Source: Delftia tsuruhatensis (lineage in GTDB: Bacteria; Pseudomonadota; Gammaproteobacteria; Burkholderiales; Burkholderiaceae_C). From it: 64,000 nucleotides of DNA. The DNA is taken from contig NZ_LR813084.1 in assembly GCF_903815225.1 (NCBI RefSeq), positions 5,666,001 to 5,730,000 of the forward strand, written 5' to 3'. Numbering within the stretch: the stretch's first letter is position 1; each line of letters begins with the position of its first letter. The translations under genes were made by a program, and so were the position numbers. Shown piece by piece: positions 25,718 through 36,234 of this stretch. Under the pieces are notes generated by a model. That model had not been told where the DNA came from, made no database searches, and saw only the letters and a list, made by a program, of their open reading frames with translations.

Positions 25718-26617
25718 TCAGGACTTCGTCACCACCGGCTCATACGCCAGCTCCAGCCGGTACGCCAGCGCCAGGAACAGCGACTGCGCCAGGGTCAGCG
25801 TGCTGGTCAGCGAGCGAAAGCCGAAGGTCGCGCCATCCTGGGCCAGCAAGGTGACGGTGGCGCGCGCGGCCAGGGGGCTGAGCTGGCTGTCGGTCAGCGC
25901 CAGCAGGCGCGCGCCGCGTGCCAGGGCCGTGTCCACCAGTTCCAGTGTCTCGGGCGCATAGGGCTCGAAGGAGACGGCCAGCATCACGTCGCCGGGCGCC
26001 AGCGCGCGCAGCTCGCCCTTTTGCATGGCACCCAGGCCGTGCAGCCAGTGCACGGGCTTGTCCGTGTGCTGCAGCGCATAGGCCAGGTAGGCGCCCACGG
26101 GGAAGGCGCGGCGCGAGGCGGCAAGCCACAGCGCGGGCGCCTCCAGCATCAGGTCCACGGCGGCCTCGAACTGCGCGGGCGACAGGCCGCGCTGCAGGGC
26201 CTGCAGGCTTTCGATGCTGCCCTCGATCACCTCGTGCGCCAGGCGCACACCGCTGCGCGGCTCGCTGCCCGTGGCGATCAGGCCGCGGATGCGGTCCTGG
26301 TAGTCGTGGCCCACCGACAGCTGGCGCGCGGCCTCGGCGCGGAACAGTGCCTGCAGCTCCGAATAGCCCGACAGGCCGAAGTGCTTGGCAAAGCGCACCA
26401 CGGCCGATGGCTGCACGCCGCAGGCCTCGGCCGTGGCCTGTATGCCGTCGAAGGCCAGGCGGTCGCCGTGCATCTCCACATGCTTGCCGATGGCCTTGAG
26501 CTGGCGACTCAGGCCCTCGAAGCCCTGGCGCAGCACGGCAAGAAAGGCCTCGCGGTCCGCGAAGGGGCCCGCCGCCGGTCCGGCCTCGGTCATCGATGGT
26601 GATTTTCTATTTTTCAT
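25718..26617 (-). CDS. RpiR/MurR-family regulator of inositol genes
   Basis: 299 residues: N-terminal RpiR-type HTH (about 25-100; FDGIQATAEACGVQPSAVVR followed by FAKHFGLSGY) and a C-terminal SIS sugar-isomerase-like domain (about 125-270). Divergent from iolC with a 73-bp AT-rich spacer. RpiR-type IolR proteins control inositol catabolism in proteobacteria, so this is probably the local repressor. The start may instead be the ATG at 26593. Confidence 0.87.
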   Translation of the reverse strand: MKNRKSPSMTEAGPAAGPFADREAFLAVLRQGFEGLSRQLKAIGKHVEMHGDRLAFDGIQATAEACGVQPSAVVRFAKHFGLSGYSELQALFRAEAARQLSVGHDYQDRIRGLIATGSEPRSGVRLAHEVIEGSIESLQALQRGLSPAQFEAAVDLMLEAPALWLAASRRAFPVGAYLAYALQHTDKPVHWLHGLGAMQKGELRALAPGDVMLAVSFEPYAPETLELVDTALARGARLLALTDSQLSPLAARATVTLLAQDGATFGFRSLTSTLTLAQSLFLALAYRLELAYEPVVTKS

Positions 26618-26690
26618 TTGATTGGAAATTTTTTTCTATTTCGATCTATGATCGCGCTCACACAACGATTATGGACAGGGCCGCACACCG

Positions 26691-28646
26691 ATGAGCACGC
26701 TGAACTTTCCCTCCGACCGTCCCCTGGACGTGGCCTGCCTGGGCCGCCTGGCCGTGGACCTCTACGCCCAGCAGATCGGTTGCAGCCTGGAAGAGGCGGG
26801 CAGCTTCGCCAAGTACCTGGGCGGCTCCTCGGGCAACATGGCCTTCGGCACGGCACGCCTGGGCCTGCGCTCGGCCATGATCTCGCGCGTGGGCGACGAG
26901 CACAACGGCCGTTTCCTGGTGGAGACGCTGCGCCGCGAGGGCTGCGACACCAGCCAGGTGCAGGTCGATCCGCGGCGCCTGACCGGCATGGTGCTGCTGG
27001 GCATCAAGGACCAGGAGAGCTTTCCCCTGCTGTTCGCCCGCGAGAACTGCGCGGACATGGCGCTGGACGCCGACGCCATCAGCGAGGACTTCCTGGCCCG
27101 CTGCCGCTGCCTGGCCATCACGGGCACCCACCTGAGCGCACCCGGCGTGCTGGCCGCCAGCCGCAAGGCCCTGGAGATCGCGGGCCGCCACGGCCTGGTG
27201 CGCGTGCTGGACATCGACTACCGGCCCGTGCTGTGGGGCCTGGCCTCGCGCGGCGATGGCGAGACGCGGTATGTCGCCAGCGCCGAGGTCAGCCGCCGGT
27301 TGCAGGCCGAGCTGGGCCAATTCGAACTCATCATCGGCACCGAAGAGGAATGGCTGATCGCCGGCGGCGTGGAGGGCGACCTGATCGCCAGCCTGCGCCG
27401 CGTGCGCGCCTGCAGCCGGGCCGTCTTCGTGGTCAAGCGCGGGCCGCTGGGCTGCTCGCTGATCGAGGGCGAGGTGCCCGATGCGATCGGCGATGCGCCC
27501 ATGGTGCTGGGCGAGCGCGTCGAAGTGCTCAATGTGCTGGGCGCGGGCGATGCCTTTGCCTCGGGCCTGCTGTCCGGGCTGCTGCGCGGCAAGACGCTGG
27601 CCGAGTCGGCGGCGATCGCCAACGCCTGCGGCGCCATCGTGGTCTCGCGCCATGGCTGCGCGCCGGCCATGCCCACCCAGGCCGAGCTGGCGCACTGGTT
27701 CTCGGGCCACCGCCATCCACGCCCCGACCAGGACCCCGAGCTGTCCCACCTGCACCGCGTCAGCCGCGCGCGGCCGCAGTGGCCCGCGCTGTGCGTGCTG
27801 GCCTATGATCACCGCAGCCAGTTCGAGGAACTGGCGCGCGAGGCTGGCGCCGCGCCCGCGCGGCTGCGCCCGCTCAAGCGCCTGCTCAACGAGGTCGTGG
27901 CCCAGGTCGAGCGCGATCCGGGCAACGCCGGCCGCATGGGCGTGCTGATCGACGGCCGCCACGCCCTGGGCGAGGCCGCCCTGCACGACGCCACCGGGCG
28001 CGGCTGGTGGATAGGCCGGCCCATCGAGCTGCCGGGCTCGCGCCCGTTGCGCTTCGACGGCACGGACTCGCTGGCCTCCGAGCTGCTGCACTGGCCGCAA
28101 AGCCATACCGTCAAATGCCTGGTCTTCTACCACCCCGACGACGCGCCGGCCCTGCGCGCCGAGCAGGATGCCTGGCTGCAGCAGGTCTGGACCGCCACGC
28201 GCGCCAGCGGCCATGAGCTGCTGCTGGAAGTGATCCCGCCAAAAGACACGCTGTCCCCCGACGACCGGGGCGAGGCCGTGCTGCTCGCCATCCGCCACTT
28301 CTACGACCTGGGCCTCAAGCCCGAATGGTGGAAGGTCGGCTGCATGGCGCGCGAGAACTGGCAGGCGCTGGACGCCCTGGTGCGCGAGCGCGACCCCTGG
28401 TGCCGGGGGGCCGTGATCCTGGGCCTGTCCCAGCCCGTGGAGCAACTGTTGCAGGGCTTTGCCGAAGCGACGGCGCCCGTGGTCAAGGGCTTCATGATCG
28501 GGCGCAGCGTCTGGGCCGGCCCCGCGCTGCAATGGCTCAGGAATGAACTGGACGATGCCGGCCTGCGCGACGCCATCGCCGCCAACTTCCGCGCGCTGAT
28601 CGCGGGCTGGGATGCCAGCCGCACCATCCAGGGAGCCACCGCATGA
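26691..28646 (+). CDS. iolC: IolC 5-dehydro-2-deoxygluconokinase fused to a DUF2090 domain
   Basis: 651 residues in two parts. Residues about 10-330 are a PfkB sugar kinase with GGSSGNMAFGTARLG and the catalytic VLGAGDAFASGLLSG, which phosphorylates 2-deoxy-5-keto-gluconate. Residues about 350-645 are a DUF2090 domain (starting LAYDHRSQFEELA), an aldolase-like fold proposed to do the next step (IolJ-type cleavage). The fusion is common in Burkholderiales and rhizobia. Its stop overlaps the iolB ATG by 4 bp. Confidence 0.94.
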   Translation: MSTLNFPSDRPLDVACLGRLAVDLYAQQIGCSLEEAGSFAKYLGGSSGNMAFGTARLGLRSAMISRVGDEHNGRFLVETLRREGCDTSQVQVDPRRLTGMVLLGIKDQESFPLLFARENCADMALDADAISEDFLARCRCLAITGTHLSAPGVLAASRKALEIAGRHGLVRVLDIDYRPVLWGLASRGDGETRYVASAEVSRRLQAELGQFELIIGTEEEWLIAGGVEGDLIASLRRVRACSRAVFVVKRGPLGCSLIEGEVPDAIGDAPMVLGERVEVLNVLGAGDAFASGLLSGLLRGKTLAESAAIANACGAIVVSRHGCAPAMPTQAELAHWFSGHRHPRPDQDPELSHLHRVSRARPQWPALCVLAYDHRSQFEELAREAGAAPARLRPLKRLLNEVVAQVERDPGNAGRMGVLIDGRHALGEAALHDATGRGWWIGRPIELPGSRPLRFDGTDSLASELLHWPQSHTVKCLVFYHPDDAPALRAEQDAWLQQVWTATRASGHELLLEVIPPKDTLSPDDRGEAVLLAIRHFYDLGLKPEWWKVGCMARENWQALDALVRERDPWCRGAVILGLSQPVEQLLQGFAEATAPVVKGFMIGRSVWAGPALQWLRNELDDAGLRDAIAANFRALIAGWDASRTIQGATA

Positions 28647-29446
28647 ACCTGCTCGTCAAGGCCGCAACCGGCCGCACCATCACCGACATCACGCCCGCCA
28701 GCGCGGGCTGGAAGCACATCCACTTCAAGGCCCTGCGGCTGGAGGCGGGCGACCGCGAACACTGGGCCACGGGATCGCTGGAGTACTGCATCACCGTGCT
28801 CACGGGCCAGGTGGACGTGCAGGTCGGCCGCCAGGCCTTCAGCGCCCTGGGCAGCCGCGCCAGCGTGTTCGAGGAAAGCGCGCCCACGGCCGTCTACGTG
28901 CCGCCGGGGCAGGAGGTCCGCATCACCGCGCGCGGCGCGGCCGAGGTCGCCCTGAGCGCCGCGCCCGCCACGGGCCGCCACGCCACGCGCGTGATCGCGC
29001 CCGAGGGCATGCGCCGCAGCGTGCGCGGCCAGGGCAGCAACACGCGCCATGTCTGCGACATCCTGCCCGAGACCGAGGCGGCCGAGTCGCTGCTGGTGGT
29101 CGAGGTCATCACGCCCGCCGGCAACTCGTCCAGCTATCCGCCGCACAAGCACGACAGCGCCGACCCGGCCGACCCCACGGCCGAGACCGTGCTGGAGGAA
29201 ACCTACTTCCACCTGCTCAACCCCAGCCAGGGCTTTGCCTTCCAGCGCGTCTACACCGATGACCGCAGCATCGACGAAGCCATGGCGGTGGAGCACCGCG
29301 ACACCGTGCTCGTGCCGCGCGGCTACCACCCCTGCGTGGCGCCGCACGGCTACGACCTGTACTACCTCAACACCATGGCCGGCCCCGAGCGGCGCTGGGC
29401 CTTCCGCAACGACCCCGCGCACGAATGGATGCTGCGGCCGCGCTGA
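28643..29446 (+). CDS. iolB: 5-deoxy-glucuronate isomerase
   Basis: 267-residue bicupin-like enzyme that converts 5-deoxyglucuronate to 2-deoxy-5-keto-gluconate, the substrate of IolC. Metal-site segments include SYPPHKHDS followed by the conserved glutamate region LEETYFHLL, and VLVPRGYHPCVAPHGYDLYYLN near the C-terminus. Translationally coupled to iolC. iolD, iolE and iolG, which normally sit next to it, are not in the window. Confidence 0.95.
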   Translation: MNLLVKAATGRTITDITPASAGWKHIHFKALRLEAGDREHWATGSLEYCITVLTGQVDVQVGRQAFSALGSRASVFEESAPTAVYVPPGQEVRITARGAAEVALSAAPATGRHATRVIAPEGMRRSVRGQGSNTRHVCDILPETEAAESLLVVEVITPAGNSSSYPPHKHDSADPADPTAETVLEETYFHLLNPSQGFAFQRVYTDDRSIDEAMAVEHRDTVLVPRGYHPCVAPHGYDLYYLNTMAGPERRWAFRNDPAHEWMLRPR

Positions 29447-29490
29447 ACCCCGGCGCACCGAAAAACACAAAACCAACCCGGAGACAAGAA

Positions 29491-30486
29491 ATGCCCTTCC
29501 ACACACTGGCCCGCAAGGCCTGGGTGCCCTGCGCCCTGCTCGCCCTCGGCCTGGGCACCGCCCATGCCCAGTCCACACCGGCCGCCGCCTGGCCCACCCA
29601 GCCCGTCAAATGGGTGGTGCCCTACGCGCCGGGCGGCACCACCGACGTGATCGCGCGCCAGTTGGCCGTACAGATGGGCAAGGACCTGGGCCAGCCCGTG
29701 GTCGTGGACAACCGCCCCGGCGCGGCCAGCATCATCGGCGCCACGCTGATCGCGCGCTCCGCGGCCGACGGCTACACGCTGGGCACGGCCGACTCGGGAA
29801 CGCTGGCCTTCAATCCAGCCATGTATGCACGCCTGAGCTATGACGCGGCCAAGGACTTCAGCTACATCGGCGGCCTGGGCCGCATGCCCCTGGTGCTGGC
29901 CGTGCACCCGGCCTTTCCGGCGAAGAACGTGCAGGAATTCCTGGCCCTGGCGCGCAAGGAGCCGGGCGGCATCTCCTCGGCCTCGTCGGGGCCGGGCTCG
30001 CCGCTGCACGTGGCGCTGGAGCTGTTCAAGCAGCGCACGGGCACCCACATCCTGCACGTGGCCTACAAGGGCTCGGCCCCGGCGCTGCAAGACCTCATGG
30101 CGGGCCAGATCCAGTCCATGTTCGTGGACCTGCCGCCCAGCCTCTCGGCCATCCGCGCGGGCAAGCTGCGCGTGCTGGCCGTGGCCACGCCCCAGCGCCT
30201 GTCCGTCCTGCCCGAGGTGCCCACCATGGCCGAAGCCGGCGTGCCCGGCTTCGAAGCCTATGCCTGGCAGGGCTTCGTCGGCCCCGCCCACCTGAGCCCG
30301 GCTCTCACCGAGCGCCTGAACAAAAGCCTGGCCACCGCCCTGCGCCATCCCGAGACGCGCGCCAAGCTCGAAGAGATCGGCATACAGCCCATGGAGATGA
30401 CGCCGCAGCAGTTCGCCGGCTTCGTGCGCTCGGAGCAGGCGCTGTGGAGCGGCGTGATCAAGGCCGCCAACATCAAAATGGATTGA
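29491..30486 (+). CDS. Tripartite tricarboxylate transporter (Bug) binding protein
   Basis: 331 residues with a Sec signal peptide (to AHAQS near residue 27) and the Bug-fold signatures WVVPYAPGGTTDVIARQ and VVDNRPGAAS. It follows iolB by 44 bp in the same direction. Bug proteins bind carboxylates or related small ligands for TctAB-type permeases, but no tctA or tctB is nearby, so the partner is elsewhere or the protein acts as a sensor. The ligand is unknown. Confidence 0.88.
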   Translation: MPFHTLARKAWVPCALLALGLGTAHAQSTPAAAWPTQPVKWVVPYAPGGTTDVIARQLAVQMGKDLGQPVVVDNRPGAASIIGATLIARSAADGYTLGTADSGTLAFNPAMYARLSYDAAKDFSYIGGLGRMPLVLAVHPAFPAKNVQEFLALARKEPGGISSASSGPGSPLHVALELFKQRTGTHILHVAYKGSAPALQDLMAGQIQSMFVDLPPSLSAIRAGKLRVLAVATPQRLSVLPEVPTMAEAGVPGFEAYAWQGFVGPAHLSPALTERLNKSLATALRHPETRAKLEEIGIQPMEMTPQQFAGFVRSEQALWSGVIKAANIKMD

Positions 30487-30528
30487 AGCGCAGACCCCAT
30501 CACACAAAAAAGATCCCGGAGACACGCC

Positions 30529-31509
30529 ATGACCCTCGCATCCCGCCGCCAGTTCATCCAATCGCTCGGCACCCTGGCCGCCGCGCCCGCCCTGCCCGCC
30601 ATGGCACAGGCACCTGCGGGCGCCTGGCCCCAGCGCCCCATCGAACTCATCGTGCCCTTTGCGGCCGGCGGTGGCACCGACGTGCTGGCGCGCGCGCTGG
30701 CCGAGGTGGCACGCAAGCACCTGCCCCAGGACCTGATCGTGCTCAACCGCGCAGGCGCCAGCGGCGCCGTGGGCTGGACCGAGCTGGCCAATGCCAAACC
30801 CGACGGCTACAAGATCGGCATCATCACCGTCGAGCTGACCATGATCCCGCACATGGGGCTGACCAAGATCAGCTCCGACGCCCTGGTGCCCGTGGCCCGC
30901 CTGAACGCCGACCCTGCCACCATCGCCGTGCGCTCCGACTCGCCCTATCGCAGCATCGAGGAACTGATCGCCGCAGCGCGCAAGGACGAGGCGGCAGTGC
31001 GCATCGGCAACGCCGGCCCGGGATCGCTGGGCCACCTGGCCGCCGCCGCGCTGCAGGACAAGGCGGGCGTGAAGTTCAACCACGCGCCCTACCGCGGCGC
31101 CAACCCTGCCGTGCTCGACCTGCTGGGCGGCCACATCGAGGCCGTGGCCGTCACGCCCGTGGAGGTGGCCACCTATGTGGCGGCCGGCAAGATCCGACCG
31201 CTGGCCATCATGGCCGAGCAGCGCATACAGGCCGGCTGGGAAGCCGTGCCCACGCTCAAGGAGCGCGGCATAGCCCTGCTCATCGGTGGCTGGCGCGGCC
31301 TGGCCGTGCCCCGCAACACACCCGACGCCGTGGTCCAGACCCTGCGCAAGGCCATGGCCCTGACCCTCAAGGACCCCGCCCTGCGCGAGACCATGGCCAA
31401 ACAGAACATGGGCGAGGGCTACCTGGACCAGCCCGAATTCAAGGCCGTGATCGACCGCGACAACGCGGTGTTCAAGCAATTGGTGGACAAGCTGGGAATC
31501 AAGGCCTGA
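30529..31509 (+). CDS. Tripartite tricarboxylate transporter (Bug) binding protein with Tat-type signal
   Basis: 326 residues. The N-terminus MTLASRRQFIQSLGTLAAAP carries a twin-arginine motif (SRRQFIQ) and a hydrophobic stretch to about residue 27, so export by Tat is likely, unlike the Sec-type signal of its neighbour. Bug-family blocks IVPFAAGGGTDVLARAL and LNRAGASGAVG follow. It probably shares an operon with iolC, iolB and the first Bug gene. Confidence 0.87.
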   Translation: MTLASRRQFIQSLGTLAAAPALPAMAQAPAGAWPQRPIELIVPFAAGGGTDVLARALAEVARKHLPQDLIVLNRAGASGAVGWTELANAKPDGYKIGIITVELTMIPHMGLTKISSDALVPVARLNADPATIAVRSDSPYRSIEELIAAARKDEAAVRIGNAGPGSLGHLAAAALQDKAGVKFNHAPYRGANPAVLDLLGGHIEAVAVTPVEVATYVAAGKIRPLAIMAEQRIQAGWEAVPTLKERGIALLIGGWRGLAVPRNTPDAVVQTLRKAMALTLKDPALRETMAKQNMGEGYLDQPEFKAVIDRDNAVFKQLVDKLGIKA

Positions 31510-31519
31510 GGGGCCACCC

Positions 31520-32482
31520 TCAGCGAATGAACCCCGCCGCAAACGACGCCCGCAGGAACTCCACGAACACCGCCACCGCGCGCGGCACGTGGCTGGCGTA
31601 GGGGCGTATCGCGAACAGGTGTTCGCCGAAGGCATCGACGGGCCGCCAGCCGGGCAGGACCTCGCACAGGTGGCCGGAGGCCAGGCCCGATTGGGCGCTG
31701 AAGTCGGGCACCAGGGCGATGCCCAGGCCGGCCATGGCGGCGTCGCGCAGCATTTCGCTGTTGTTGGCGGCAAAGCCGCCCGCCACGGGCACGACAGTGC
31801 GTACTGCGTCGGTACCGGCGTCCGCACCGGCATCGGCCGGCACGAAGCTCCAGGCCATGGCGCCCTGGGTGCGCGGGTAGTGCAGGCACTGGTGCGCGGC
31901 CAGGTCCTGCGGGGTGGCCGGGGTGCCGTGCGCGGCCAGGTAGTCCGTGCTGGCCACCAGCAGCGAGCGCGTGGGCGCCAGCGCCCAGGCCACATGGGTT
32001 TCGGGCGGGGCCGAGGCATGGCGCACGGCGATGTCGAAGCCCTCCAGCGCCAGCGAGCGCAGGTGGTCCGACAGGTCCAGCTCCAGGCGGATCTGCGGAT
32101 GGGCCCGCAAAAAGGCCGGCAGCCGGGGCATGAGCTGCTGGCGCGAGAAGGCCACGGGCGCCGTGACGCGCAACAGGCCGCGTGGCTCGGCCGCCAGGTC
32201 GCGCACGCCCGCGAAGCTGTGGGCGATGTGCTCGAAGGCGCCGCGCGTGTCGTCCACCAGGCGCTGGCCGGCTTCCGTCAGGCGCACGCTGCGCGTGGTG
32301 CGCGTGACCAGGGCCATGCCGGCGGCGCGCTCCAGCTCGGCGATGTGCTGGCTCATGGCCGCCTTGCTCACGCCCAGGCGCGCGGCAGCCGAGGTGAAGC
32401 TGCCCTGCTGCTCCAGCACCACCAGCCAGTGCAGGTGGCTCCACAGGGCATCGGCCTTGGTCTCGATATTTTCATTCGCCAT
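31520..32482 (-). CDS. LysR-family regulator divergent from mmsA
   Basis: About 320 residues with HTH segment LVVLEQQGSFTSAAARLGVS, KAAMSQHIAELERAAG and a typical effector domain. In-frame starts at 32497 (ATG) and 32509 (TTG) are possible; 32482 is preferred because it leaves the 32488-32511 palindrome outside the gene. It is divergent from mmsA and most likely controls it. It converges on the Bug gene with a 10-bp gap. Confidence 0.88.
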   Translation of the reverse strand: MANENIETKADALWSHLHWLVVLEQQGSFTSAAARLGVSKAAMSQHIAELERAAGMALVTRTTRSVRLTEAGQRLVDDTRGAFEHIAHSFAGVRDLAAEPRGLLRVTAPVAFSRQQLMPRLPAFLRAHPQIRLELDLSDHLRSLALEGFDIAVRHASAPPETHVAWALAPTRSLLVASTDYLAAHGTPATPQDLAAHQCLHYPRTQGAMAWSFVPADAGADAGTDAVRTVVPVAGGFAANNSEMLRDAAMAGLGIALVPDFSAQSGLASGHLCEVLPGWRPVDAFGEHLFAIRPYASHVPRAVAVFVEFLRASFAAGFIR

Positions 32483-32487
32483 GCGCG

Positions 32488-32511
32488 GATTGTTCATCAC
32501 AACGAACAATC
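32488..32511 (+). promoter_or_regulatory. LysR-type operator between the LysR gene and mmsA
   Basis: Perfect 8-bp inverted repeat GATTGTTC (32488-32495) and GAACAATC (32504-32511) with 8-bp spacing; T32494 and A32506 satisfy the T-N11-A rule. It sits 54 bp upstream of the mmsA ATG and immediately upstream of the chosen LysR start. Confidence 0.6.
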
Positions 32512-32564
32512 AATTCAAGCCCGGCGCCTAGGCAGTTGCCAGGCGCGCTTCTAGACTGCATCGC

Positions 32565-34103
<1,539 letters not shown>

Positions 34104-34122
34104 ACGCAGGCCCGCTCCATGA

Positions 34123-34148
34123 AAAAACCAGCCCGCAGGCTGGTTTTT
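34123..34148. terminator. Bidirectional terminator between mmsA and ompW-like gene
   Basis: A very strong hairpin: AAAAACCAGCC (34123-34133), loop CGCA, GGCTGGTTTTT (34138-34148). A-run and T-run on either side give a U-tract in both directions, so it serves the convergent genes on both strands. Confidence 0.9.
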
Positions 34149-34167
34149 CTTTGGGGACTGCGACCTG

Positions 34168-34839
34168 TCAGAAGCGGTATCCGATGCCGATGGCGTAGAC
34201 GTTCGGGTTCAGCTTGAGCGACACGCTCTGGCCCGAGGACAGGTGTGCCGTGGTCTTCAGGAAGCTCTTGTAGTAGGCCACGTCCAGGAACCAGCGCTCG
34301 TTGAAGTTGTAGACGAAACCGATCTGCGGCGTCAGGCCCCACTTGCTGTCCACCGAGGCCGTGGTCGGATGGGCCAGCGTGCCGCCGGTCAGACCGTTGA
34401 GCGCGGCCGTGGTGCGCTCGCCGAAGAACTTGGCATAGGTCACGCCCAGGCCCACGTAGGGGCGGAAGGCGGAGTTGGCCTCGCCGAAGCGGTACTGCGC
34501 GAACACGGTGGCCGGCAACACCTTGGTGCGGCCCAGCTTGCCCGTGCCCGAGATGGCGCCATCACCCACGAAGTCGTGCTTGAACGGCAGGCCTACGGGT
34601 ACGTCGATGGCCCAGTTGTTGGTGACCATGTAGGTCACGCCGCCCGTGAGCTGGCTGTTGGCCTGCACGTCCACGCGGGTGTCATGGAAGCTGGGCGTGG
34701 ACAGCCAGCCGCTGCTGGTCTGGGGGTCGATGCGGGTGGCGCCCAGGCGCACGCTCCAGGTACCGGCGGACTGGGCGCTGGCAGCCATGCAGGCCGTGGC
34801 CGCGGCCACGGCGGCGGTGATGCGCAGGAATGTCTTCAT
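34168..34839 (-). CDS. ompW: OmpW-family outer-membrane protein
   Basis: 223 residues: signal peptide (cleavage near ASAQS, residue 23), then an eight-stranded barrel with the OmpW features GVTYMVTNNWAIDVPVGLPF and the terminal aromatic strand ending NVYAIGIGYRF. OmpW proteins pass small hydrophobic molecules and respond to stress or anaerobiosis. The lipase-like lipoprotein gene lies 34 bp upstream on the same strand, so the two may be cotranscribed. Confidence 0.93.
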   Translation of the reverse strand: MKTFLRITAAVAAATACMAASAQSAGTWSVRLGATRIDPQTSSGWLSTPSFHDTRVDVQANSQLTGGVTYMVTNNWAIDVPVGLPFKHDFVGDGAISGTGKLGRTKVLPATVFAQYRFGEANSAFRPYVGLGVTYAKFFGERTTAALNGLTGGTLAHPTTASVDSKWGLTPQIGFVYNFNERWFLDVAYYKSFLKTTAHLSSGQSVSLKLNPNVYAIGIGYRF

Positions 34840-34873
34840 GGATGCTCTCCTCGTGCTCGTTCCGTGCGTCCGC

Positions 34874-36007
34874 TCACAGCCAGCCTACGCGGGCCAGCGT
34901 GCGCGAAGCCAGCTGGCTCATCTGCTGGTGGCCGTAGGGCGTTGGATGGAAGCTGTCGGCGAAGGCATAGCTCTTCCACCAGTCGGCGCGGGTCTCACCC
35001 ACGGGAATGGACTTGGACAGCGCGGCCTCGGTGCAGCTCGGGAAATCGTAGGTGGGCAGGCCGTCCGATCCCACTCCGGTCGCCGGGCAGGCGGGCTTCT
35101 TCACATTGGTGAACGCGTACTGGGCGGGGTCGCCCATCTGGCGGCGGAACTCGTCGTAGAAGTCGATGATGGCCACGCGGCTGTCGCCCGAGAAGCTGGT
35201 CACCAGTTGCTGGTTGAAGGCCTTCACCCAGCCGTCGAAGACGGTTTCGAGCCGGGCCGCCGCGGCCGAGCCCTGTTGCTGCGCCACGGACTGCAGCACC
35301 ATCTGGAAGCGCGGCGTCAGCGTGATCGCGGGTACGTTGAGGATGGCCACGCGCGTGGCGCCCTTGGCCAGCACATTGGCCTGGATGGTGGCGATATAGC
35401 CCTTGGCCAGGTTCTGCATGTACAGGCCGCCGGCCTGGGCCATGCCGGCCTGGCCCTGCTGCAGCAGCGCCCCCAGCGTGACCGCGTCGATCCTGGTGGC
35501 CAACAGGGCCTGGAAGCTGGCGCCCTGGTCCCGGGAAGCGGCCAGGAAGGCACCGACCACGTCGGCCGCGTCATTGGCGCCGCCGTCGATCACCGCCAGG
35601 TCGTCGGCCGTGAAGCCGGCCGCGCCCGCGGCCAGGATCTGCTGGGTGATGGAGATGGGCGCCGTGGGCGCCTTGGTGTAGTTGATGCGGCCACCGCCCA
35701 CGGCGTAGTTGGTGCAGGCGGTGTTGGGCGTGAAGGCCGTGCCGTTGAAGCGCGGGCACAGCGAGACGTTGTACAGGCCGGCCACGCGTTCGGCCCAGAC
35801 CTGGTTGGAGCCCGCGCCCGTCAGCGTCGCGTTCTGCACCGTGAACTTGTAGCCGAAGGTGCCGCTGTCGGACAGGCTGTCGCCCATGACCTTGACGGAA
35901 GTGATCCTGGCCTTGGGCGTGGTGTCCGCACCGCTGCCGCCGCCACAAGCGGAGAGCAGGCCTGCCGTGGCCAATGCGGCCGCGAGAATTCGGAAAGGTG
36001 TCGCCAA
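34874..36007 (-). CDS. SGNH/GDSL-family lipoprotein esterase
   Basis: 377 residues from a TTG start at 36007 chosen because GGAG lies 8 bases upstream and the resulting N-terminus is a lipoprotein signal with lipobox LLSAC (Cys21), followed by a Gly/Ser linker. Block I VMGDSLSDSG carries the catalytic serine, GGANDAADVV is block III, and DSFHPTPYGHQ near the C-terminus gives the Asp-x-x-His of block V. It is probably a secreted, membrane-anchored esterase or lipase. No ATG fits without losing the signal sequence. Confidence 0.85.
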   Translation of the reverse strand: MATPFRILAAALATAGLLSACGGGSGADTTPKARITSVKVMGDSLSDSGTFGYKFTVQNATLTGAGSNQVWAERVAGLYNVSLCPRFNGTAFTPNTACTNYAVGGGRINYTKAPTAPISITQQILAAGAAGFTADDLAVIDGGANDAADVVGAFLAASRDQGASFQALLATRIDAVTLGALLQQGQAGMAQAGGLYMQNLAKGYIATIQANVLAKGATRVAILNVPAITLTPRFQMVLQSVAQQQGSAAAARLETVFDGWVKAFNQQLVTSFSGDSRVAIIDFYDEFRRQMGDPAQYAFTNVKKPACPATGVGSDGLPTYDFPSCTEAALSKSIPVGETRADWWKSYAFADSFHPTPYGHQQMSQLASRTLARVGWL

Positions 36008-36180
36008 GATGGGATCTCCGTGAAATGTTGAGAATAGCACGACCGTGCTTTTTTTTGATGTTTGCCATCGTAGCGACAGTCGCGCATGTGCGACACCGGG
36101 CAAGTACCGATGGCATGCGCACCGAGCTGCGGGGCGGGCCGGGTTATGCGCGCGCCGCGCATCGCGCGCGAGCCCCCTGG

Positions 36181-36210
36181 AAAAACAAGGGCCTGCACAA
36201 AGGCAGGCCC
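36181..36210 (-). terminator. Rho-independent terminator after dacB
   Basis: On the minus strand GGGCCTGC (36210-36203), a 6-base loop, GCAGGCCC (36196-36189), then a T-rich tract (36188-36181). It lies 25 bp after the dacB stop. Confidence 0.85.
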
Positions 36211-36234
36211 CGAGGAGATGGCACAGCGGCGGAC

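Noticed and set aside
26658..28532. 624-codon minus-strand frame opposite iolC
   Set aside because: Antisense shadow in GC-rich DNA; the plus strand encodes a complete PfkB-DUF2090 protein.
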